Part shown: positions 5,103 to 9,261 of the stretch, piece after piece
Numbering within the stretch: position 1 is the stretch's first letter
Layout of the letters: each line of letters begins with the position of its first letter
From: an uncultured Lachnospiraceae bacterium
GTDB taxonomy: Bacteria; Bacillota; Clostridia; Lachnospirales; Lachnospiraceae
Assembly: GCA_910577445.1 (NCBI GenBank)
Contig: CAJTMZ010000118.1
Coordinates: 1 to 9,261, forward strand
Length of the DNA: 9,261 bases
Direction: 5' to 3'
The notes under the pieces: model-generated
What the model was told of the DNA's origin: nothing
Database searches by the model: none
Seen by the model: the letters and a program-made list of their open reading frames with translations, nothing else
Translations under genes and position numbers: made by a program

Positions 5103-6730
5103 AACTGTGGATAAAACGGAATATGACATGGGACGAAATCCTTGGAAGCGTGCTGTGCCTTGCGGGCATGGGAATGCTTTGCGTTTCCGTGTATTTATCC
5201 TTTAGCAGTGATATCTGGTATGATGAATTGTTTACCATGGGGCTGGCTGGCCAGTCCTGTGGTAAACTTGTTTCTATCACGGCAAGGGACGTCCATCCGC
5301 CTTTGTACTATATGATTGTGCGGCTGTTTCTCTGGATTTTTGGCGGACTTGAGAGAGAGATTTTTTATCAGGTGACAGCAGCCAAGCTGGTCTGCGTTCT
5401 TCCTTTTTTTCTGTGCATTCTCTATGCCCTCACTAAGATAAGAAAAAATTTCGGGACGTTTGCGGCCGGGCTTTTCTGTTTTCTGCTTCCCGCCATGCCG
5501 AAGCTGGCGGATTATACGGTGGAGATAAGGATGTACGGCTGGGCTCTTTTTTTTGTCACGGCGGGAATGCTCCACGCTTATGAACTGACCGCTTCACGCG
5601 GTATCTGCGGTGAAAAGGACAGTGGAAACGAAAAATTATCCGGCAGAAAAAGCCTGATTGACTGGATAGCCCTTACCCTGTACGGACTGGCGGCCTGCTA
5701 CAGCCATTATTTTGCCTGCGTGGCTTATGCCATGATTTATCTGTATCTGCTGCTTGTCTTTTTCGCAGCGTACCGGCGCAAAGAAAGTCAGGGAAAAGAA
5801 ATCAGGACGCTTCTGGTAAGCGGAATCTGCTGCGCCGCCGGGTATCTGCCGTGGATAATCGGCGCGTTTACCCTGCAGCTATCGCAGGTAAGGGAAAATT
5901 ACTGGATTCAGCCCCTTACCTGGCGGAGCCTGGGAGGCTGTGTGAAATTTATTTTCCAGTTTGCTTTCCCTGGTCAGACGGTAAGCATGCTGGCAGGCGC
6001 ATTTCTTTTTGCGGTTTACGGGGAAATGTTGGCGCTCTTTTTACTGAAAGAAAGAAGAAAGAAGAAAGCGTCCTTTATATTTGGGTGTCTGGGGGTTTTG
6101 GCGGGCATTGTAGTTTTCGGTTTTCTTGCTTCTGTGCTGATTCGCCCTGTTTTCGTTTACAGGTACATGCTTCCGGCGCTGGGCGTGTTCTGGCTGGCTT
6201 TCGCGGTTCTTCTTGCACAGGCAAAGGAAAAAAAGCTTTTCTTTATTCCGGCGCTGGTGTTTGTGACCATATCTGGCGTTTTGAATTACCGTTCCTTTTA
6301 CGGGGAAGAGATGTGGAAGAGGGTGCAGATGAAGGAAGCCGGGCAGGCGCTGTCGCAGGTAGACGAAAACGATATTGTTATTTTTAATTTTGACCAGACC
6401 CAGGCTGTGGCATCTTACTATTTGAAGAACGACACTTATCTGTGGTACGGAAAGCCGGAGGAGCTGATACGGGAAATGTATCCGGTAAACCATGCGCTGG
6501 TGGAGGGAGAATTTTCCGACGAGGAGGGAATCAGGGCTTTGAAGGAACTGCTTGTGGCAAAAGAGCAGGCGGGAAACGGAAAGGTCTGGTTTTTCGGAAG
6601 CGGCAACGCCAGGGAAGAGATTATCGAAAAATGGAAAAACGCCGGAATCGAAGCATCCGAGTCAGCCAGCGTGATGATAGAAAGGTACTGGTTTAATCTT
6701 TATGAATGTAAATTAAAATCCTCTGAATAA
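5099..6730 (+). CDS. Multi-span GT-C/GT39-like glycosyltransferase family membrane protein
   Basis: 543 residues with about ten hydrophobic segments in the first 400 (for example 14-35, 95-112, 185-222, 236-255, 315-337, 345-390) and a soluble C-terminal part of roughly 140 residues. After the first span comes WYDELFT (40-46), the acidic pair D42/E43 in the first outer loop typical of GT-C enzymes such as the PMT/ArnT/GT39 group. DVHPPLYY (64-71) and TVEIRMYGW, also typical, follow. Such enzymes transfer sugars from polyprenyl-phosphate donors at the outer membrane face; donor and acceptor here are unknown. The start ATG overlaps the thrS TGA (ATGA, 5099-5102), and the ribosome binding site is weak, so coupling to thrS translation is likely. 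An internal Met at residue 9 is the alternative start. Family likely, substrate not predictable. Confidence 0.85.
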   Translation: MKLWIKRNMTWDEILGSVLCLAGMGMLCVSVYLSFSSDIWYDELFTMGLAGQSCGKLVSITARDVHPPLYYMIVRLFLWIFGGLEREIFYQVTAAKLVCVLPFFLCILYALTKIRKNFGTFAAGLFCFLLPAMPKLADYTVEIRMYGWALFFVTAGMLHAYELTASRGICGEKDSGNEKLSGRKSLIDWIALTLYGLAACYSHYFACVAYAMIYLYLLLVFFAAYRRKESQGKEIRTLLVSGICCAAGYLPWIIGAFTLQLSQVRENYWIQPLTWRSLGGCVKFIFQFAFPGQTVSMLAGAFLFAVYGEMLALFLLKERRKKKASFIFGCLGVLAGIVVFGFLASVLIRPVFVYRYMLPALGVFWLAFAVLLAQAKEKKLFFIPALVFVTISGVLNYRSFYGEEMWKRVQMKEAGQALSQVDENDIVIFNFDQTQAVASYYLKNDTYLWYGKPEELIREMYPVNHALVEGEFSDEEGIRALKELLVAKEQAGNGKVWFFGSGNAREEIIEKWKNAGIEASESASVMIERYWFNLYECKLKSSE

Positions 6731-6847
6731 GGAGCATGAAAAACAGCCATACTGATACTGTGAAAAGCAATGAAAAATTGTGAGAAACAACGAGTAACAG
6801 CAAATGCCCGGACAAAAGAGCGCCGGCGGCGTTTGCGGGACCGGAAT

Positions 6848-6852
6848 GGAGG
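6848..6852 (+). promoter_or_regulatory. Ribosome binding site fixing the DUF1540 start
   Basis: GGAGG is 7 bases ahead of ATG 6860. The frame stays open upstream to an ATG at 6770, but that extra 30-residue Arg-rich stretch has no ribosome binding site, so the shorter protein is preferred. Confidence 0.8.
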
Positions 6853-6859
6853 TAGGAAG

Positions 6860-7174
6860 ATGGCTGAATTAAAATGTGCTGTGGATAATTGCGTATATAA
6901 CAAGAGCAAGTGCTGCTGCAAGGGAGACATTATGGTCGGCGGAAAGCGCGCGTGCTGCGAGGACGATACCTGCTGCGAGAGTTTTTCGGAGGCGGGAAAA
7001 GACAGATTTACCAGCTCTCTGGAACATCCGAGCAAAACAATCAGCATTGACTGCGAGGCGGTGAACTGTACCTATAACAGCAATTACAAATGTGTCGCCG
7101 AGCATGTGGACATCAAGGGCTGCGGCGCCTGCGACTGCAGGGAGACGGCCTGCGCCACGTTCACAGAAAAATAA
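6860..7174 (+). CDS. Cys-rich protein with two DUF1540 repeats
   Basis: 104 residues, 16 of them Cys. Two related units are visible: residues 4-41 begin LKCAVDNCVYNKSKCCCKGD and residues 63-101 begin IDCEAVNCTYNSNYKCVAEH. Each has the C-x4-C-x-YN-x3/4-C start and a later Cys group (C32/33/38/39 and C88/91/93/98) characteristic of DUF1540 (PF07561). The function of the family is unknown; the Cys spacing suggests metal binding, which is inference. No signal peptide, so probably cytoplasmic. It follows the glycosyltransferase on the same strand after 129 bases in which I find no clear promoter or terminator, so co-transcription is open. In spore-formers such proteins have been seen among sporulation-associated genes, but nothing in this window proves that here. 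Confidence 0.9.
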   Translation: MAELKCAVDNCVYNKSKCCCKGDIMVGGKRACCEDDTCCESFSEAGKDRFTSSLEHPSKTISIDCEAVNCTYNSNYKCVAEHVDIKGCGACDCRETACATFTEK

Positions 7175-7220
7175 AGCGGATTATCTGCCGGTTCATGGCA
7201 GACTTCACAAAATCAGTATT

Positions 7221-7264
7221 AAAAGCAAAAAAGGAGCCGGGAGCCGTCGTAAGGTTTCCGGCTC
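7221..7264 (-). terminator. Rho-independent terminator facing the minus strand
   Basis: GAGCCGG (7234-7240) pairs with CCGGCTC (7258-7264). On the minus strand the stem is followed by C, TTTTTT, GC, TTTT (7233 down to 7221), a classical terminator tail. On the plus strand no T-run follows. A second small hairpin GCGGC/GCCGC with a CTTTT loop lies at 7271-7285. No minus-strand gene ends nearby. Confidence 0.55.
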
Positions 7265-7293
7265 ATTCCTGCGGCCTTTTGCCGCTGAAAGTG

Positions 7294-7348
7294 AAAAATT
7301 TCCGGGTCAAGTTTATGAAACAAAAATTTCCGGGTTAAGTTATGAAAC
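7294..7348. repeat. 28-base tandem direct repeat, two copies
   Basis: Unit 1 (7294-7321) and unit 2 (7322-7348) are directly adjacent. Both read AAAAATTTCCGGGT, C or T, AAGTT, then ATGAAAC, with one substitution and one T missing in the second unit. There are only two units and no spacers, so this is not a CRISPR. It may be a recent slippage duplication or a paired binding site ahead of the lipoprotein gene. Confidence 0.85.
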
Positions 7349-7353
7349 GGTGC

Positions 7354-7383
7354 TTGTGAAATTTGAAGTTTTGTGCTTAAATA
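7354..7383 (+). promoter_or_regulatory. Possible weak promoter of the lipoprotein gene
   Basis: TTGTGA (7354-7359) and TTAAAT (7378-7383) are 18 bases apart. Both are imperfect. The placement, just after the tandem repeat and overlapping the left arm of the nested palindrome, is suggestive only. Confidence 0.3.
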
Positions 7384-7418
7384 TTTAGTAGCGGGCAAAA
7401 ACCGCAATTTAAATATTT
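7379..7418. other. Nested palindrome ahead of the lipoprotein gene
   Basis: AAATATTT at 7379-7386 and again at 7411-7418 flank an inner GCGG/CCGC hairpin (7391-7394 with 7402-7405); the outer and inner centres coincide near 7398. The right arm ends directly before the ribosome binding site GAGGA (7419-7423). It could be an operator or a leader hairpin. Confidence 0.5.
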
Positions 7419-7433
7419 GAGGAATCGGGTACA

Positions 7434-8066
7434 ATGAAAAGAAAAATAATTCTCACAGCGCTGGCTGCAATGTTTTTAACCGGATGCGGCGGACAGCAGG
7501 TAATCACCGTTGCCGATATTTCGTCGGAGGAAGGGCAGGAGCCGGGATACATAGAAATGCAGGAATTTGAATTAAAGGAAGACTCCGGGGAAGCGTCGGG
7601 GGACAAGTCCGGGTACTGTGTGGTGATGATTCCGGAAGGATTTGAGAAATCGGATGAAATTCCGGGAATGTATGTGCATGAGAGGAGCCCGCTTGATTCA
7701 TCCAATGTGTATTACACCGTGTCGGAGGGCATTGGAGACGGAATGGTTTCCGCCTCTCTTACAGAGGAAGATTACATAGAGAGCATTGAAGAGGCTTATA
7801 AGGAATCGGGACAGGATGTGGACCTTCAGGTGGAATCCTTTGAAAAAATCGACATGGAAGGAATCCCCGGTTATAAAATACGGAGCAATTATAATATGGA
7901 CGGGGAAACCATAGAGCAGGTGGCGTACATGATACTGGCGGACAACACCTACACCGTTACCTACAGCCAGATGGCAGGGGACGAGCTGCTTGCCGATTTC
8001 GAACTTTCCGACGGGCTAATCCGGCTTGTCAGGGAGGAAGAGACGGGGCTTGTAAAGAATCAGTAA
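7434..8066 (+). CDS. Predicted lipoprotein, PsbP/DUF1795-like fold suspected
   Basis: 210 residues with a lipoprotein signal: basic start MKRK, hydrophobic run and lipobox LTGC, so Cys18 would be lipidated and the protein anchored on the outer face of the membrane. A polar acidic linker (19-55) is followed by a domain of about 145 residues starting GYCVVMIPEGFEKSDE, with YYTVSEG, GIPGYKI and YTVTYSQ. This pattern (a PEGF start, later IPGYKI and a final amphipathic stretch) resembles small clostridial lipoproteins of the PsbP-like/DUF1795 kind; I am not certain of that. GAGGA lies 10 bases before the ATG. It is monocistronic in appearance, with its stop only 4 bases from the converging ANTAR gene. 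Function unknown. Confidence 0.85.
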   Translation: MKRKIILTALAAMFLTGCGGQQVITVADISSEEGQEPGYIEMQEFELKEDSGEASGDKSGYCVVMIPEGFEKSDEIPGMYVHERSPLDSSNVYYTVSEGIGDGMVSASLTEEDYIESIEEAYKESGQDVDLQVESFEKIDMEGIPGYKIRSNYNMDGETIEQVAYMILADNTYTVTYSQMAGDELLADFELSDGLIRLVREEETGLVKNQ

Positions 8067-8070
8067 AGTT

Positions 8071-8667
8071 TTATTGCCCGGAAGGCCGGTAAGTCTTAAC
8101 AATTTCTTCGGCAATGGTTCGTTTTGCAGCGCAGCGGTCCATTGCCTGTTTTTCTATGTAACGGTGAGCTTCAGGTTCGTTCATTTTTAATTCGCTGATT
8201 AAAATCCATTTTGCTTTATTGACCAGACGGATTTCTGCCATTTTTTCCTCGATAGACAAAGATTTGTTTTCAAATTGCCGCAGCCGTTCTCTGGCGCTTT
8301 CCAACCAGTTAAGGGCATGAATCATAGTTGGTTTTGATGTTGGCTTAGGCAGTGTGAATACGCCATATTCGGCAGCGGTGTCGTGAATACCGGCATGTAT
8401 ATCACTTTTTACCAGAAGCAGTACAGCGGATTGTTTACTGGTACAGGTGTCTATCGCAAACCGGGTGCCGGCATCATCAGGCAAAGGGGCGTTGATGATG
8501 ACAAAATCAAAAGTTTTTTCGGCAAGTACCCGTCTGGCGGAGCTGACACTGGCAGCCGTATGGATTGGGGAATATCTTGTTCCGGGGAGCAGGCCGGCAA
8601 AGGCAGAAGTGAAACTGTCTGCTGCAGATACAATGAGTATACTGTAAATACGTTCCTTTAAACTCAT
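8071..8667 (-). CDS. ANTAR-domain regulator with degenerate receiver
   Basis: 198 residues. The N-terminal half (8-125) follows a CheY-like receiver: strand YSILIVS, then FDFVIINAPLPDDAG (53-67), then LLLVKS and LPKP with the conserved Lys108. At the phospho-acceptor position the residue is Asn59, and the upstream acidic pair is reduced, so normal phosphorylation is unlikely. A coiled-coil-like linker (about 125-142) leads to the ANTAR domain (about 138-192, EIRLVNKAKWILISELKM, then EAHRYIEKQAMD). ANTAR domains bind paired hexaloop RNA hairpins and prevent termination, commonly in nitrogen-metabolism mRNAs. The gene begins 30 bases after the glutamine synthetase stop, with GGAGGAGG ahead of its ATG, so the two are probably one operon and this protein probably acts on nitrogen genes. 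The RNA target is not in the window. Confidence 0.9.
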   Translation of the reverse strand: MSLKERIYSILIVSAADSFTSAFAGLLPGTRYSPIHTAASVSSARRVLAEKTFDFVIINAPLPDDAGTRFAIDTCTSKQSAVLLLVKSDIHAGIHDTAAEYGVFTLPKPTSKPTMIHALNWLESARERLRQFENKSLSIEEKMAEIRLVNKAKWILISELKMNEPEAHRYIEKQAMDRCAAKRTIAEEIVKTYRPSGQ

Positions 8668-8697
8668 TTTACGCCTCCTCCTTTTTCTTGCTCTGAA

Positions 8698-9261
8698 TTA
8701 TTGATTGCAGTAAATGCCTAATATGGCATCCGGTATATGTTTTTTGATAAAATTACTGTTTGCGGCTGCTGAACAGGCGGATTTAAAATCCTCCGGCAGC
8801 TTTCTGAATCCGGAAAGGGTATCTTCATCTGCTTTATACAGATTGATATCCGCAGGCACCGGCGGTTCCAGCTTATTCCGAATCCCGTCCAGAACAGCAT
8901 GGATTATCAGGGCAAACGCCAGATAGGTATTGGCAGACGGGTCTGCGGAACGAAGCTCTGCACGCCGGTATTCGCCCACCGCGGCAGGAACTCTGACAAG
9001 CTGGGAACGGTTCTCGCCGGACCATGAAATATATCGGGGAGCTTTATTGCTGCCAAAGCGATGATAAGAATTTTCTGTCGGATTTAAGAATACGGTCATA
9101 TCATAAATCTTGTCCAGAATACCCGCTATCAGGTGATTCATATTGTCGGTATCATCAGCGGATTTGACGGACATATTGATATGGAAACCGTTACCTGGCT
9201 TATCCGCCAATGGTTTTGGGCTGAAATCGGCAAAAAGACCGTTCCGCCCGGCGATTGTTTT
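8698..9261 (-). CDS. glnA: Glutamine synthetase, C-terminal part (5' end outside window)
   Basis: 187 residues, open from the right edge to TAA at 8700-8698. It makes glutamine from glutamate, ammonia and ATP. Visible motifs: GLFADFSPKP (8-17 of the fragment), PGNGFHINMS (22-31, with the substrate-site His), NRSQLVRVP, and RRAELRSADPSANTYLAFA, holding the Arg/Glu residues that contact ATP, metal and phosphate. The end, KKHIPDAILGIYCNQ, is a normal type I-like C-terminus, with no sign of truncation on this side. The reading frame includes a TTG at 9210, which is internal (Leu) and not a start, because the conserved sequence continues upstream of it. The ANTAR regulator follows on the same strand, a pairing I associate with Clostridia. 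Whether this is the main biosynthetic enzyme or a GS-like paralogue cannot be judged without the N-terminus. Confidence 0.9.
   Translation of the reverse strand, partial: KTIAGRNGLFADFSPKPLADKPGNGFHINMSVKSADDTDNMNHLIAGILDKIYDMTVFLNPTENSYHRFGSNKAPRYISWSGENRSQLVRVPAAVGEYRRAELRSADPSANTYLAFALIIHAVLDGIRNKLEPPVPADINLYKADEDTLSGFRKLPEDFKSACSAAANSNFIKKHIPDAILGIYCNQ

Noticed and set aside
6731..6780. 14-residue open frame from ATG 6736 after AGGAG
   Set aside because: Only one base separates AGGAG from the ATG, too close for initiation, and the peptide is featureless.
6770..6859. N-terminal extension of the DUF1540 protein from ATG 6770
   Set aside because: No ribosome binding site at 6770 and an unrelated Arg-rich composition, while GGAGG sits 7 bases ahead of ATG 6860, where the domain begins.
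7294..7348. Possible CRISPR fragment
   Set aside because: Only two units, directly adjacent with no spacer, and no cas genes.

Overview
The window looks like the chromosome of a low-to-moderate GC anaerobic Firmicute, most likely a Clostridia/Lachnospiraceae-type bacterium. Reasons: strong AGGAGG-type ribosome binding sites, a ThrRS variant whose motif 2 and motif 3 wording I associate with that group, a Cys-rich DUF1540 protein, and a glutamine synthetase paired with an ANTAR regulator. The taxonomic call is inference from family resemblance; no rRNA is present.

Left part (1-857) is a small gene graveyard. It holds the 3' part of a D12-class adenine methylase that stops before any DPPY motif, a strong two-sided hairpin terminator, a minus-strand HTH regulator cut to 42 residues, and a decayed scrap of a sensor histidine kinase (N-box VENAIIHAF, interrupted by TAG). 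The kinase scrap runs straight into the first of two related long palindromes (721-768 and 810-847). These palindromes bracket a good sigma-A-type promoter and lead into an intact AAA ATPase/DUF4143 gene (858-2111). The ATPase with its palindromic control region looks like a unit that landed in older, already damaged sequence.

Middle part (2166-6730) is a housekeeping run on the plus strand: a near-consensus promoter, signal peptidase I, a small Lys-rich single-span membrane protein, threonyl-tRNA synthetase without a T-box leader directly ahead of it, and a multi-span GT-C/GT39-like glycosyltransferase whose ATG overlaps the thrS stop by 4 bases. A Cys-rich two-repeat DUF1540 protein follows 129 bases later (6860-7174).

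Right part: a 259-base intergenic stretch (7175-7433) carries a terminator facing the minus strand, an exact-adjacent 28-base tandem repeat and a nested palindrome. It is followed by a lipoprotein (7434-8066). That gene meets, tail to tail with 4 bases between stops, a minus-strand pair: the C-terminal part of glutamine synthetase (running off the right edge) and, 30 bases downstream of it, an ANTAR-domain regulator with a receiver that lacks the phospho-acceptor Asp. This pair probably makes up a nitrogen-control operon.

The best candidates for something undescribed are the paired, helically phased palindromes around the ATPase promoter and the non-canonical ANTAR receiver. No tRNA, rRNA, CRISPR array, integrase or transposase was found.
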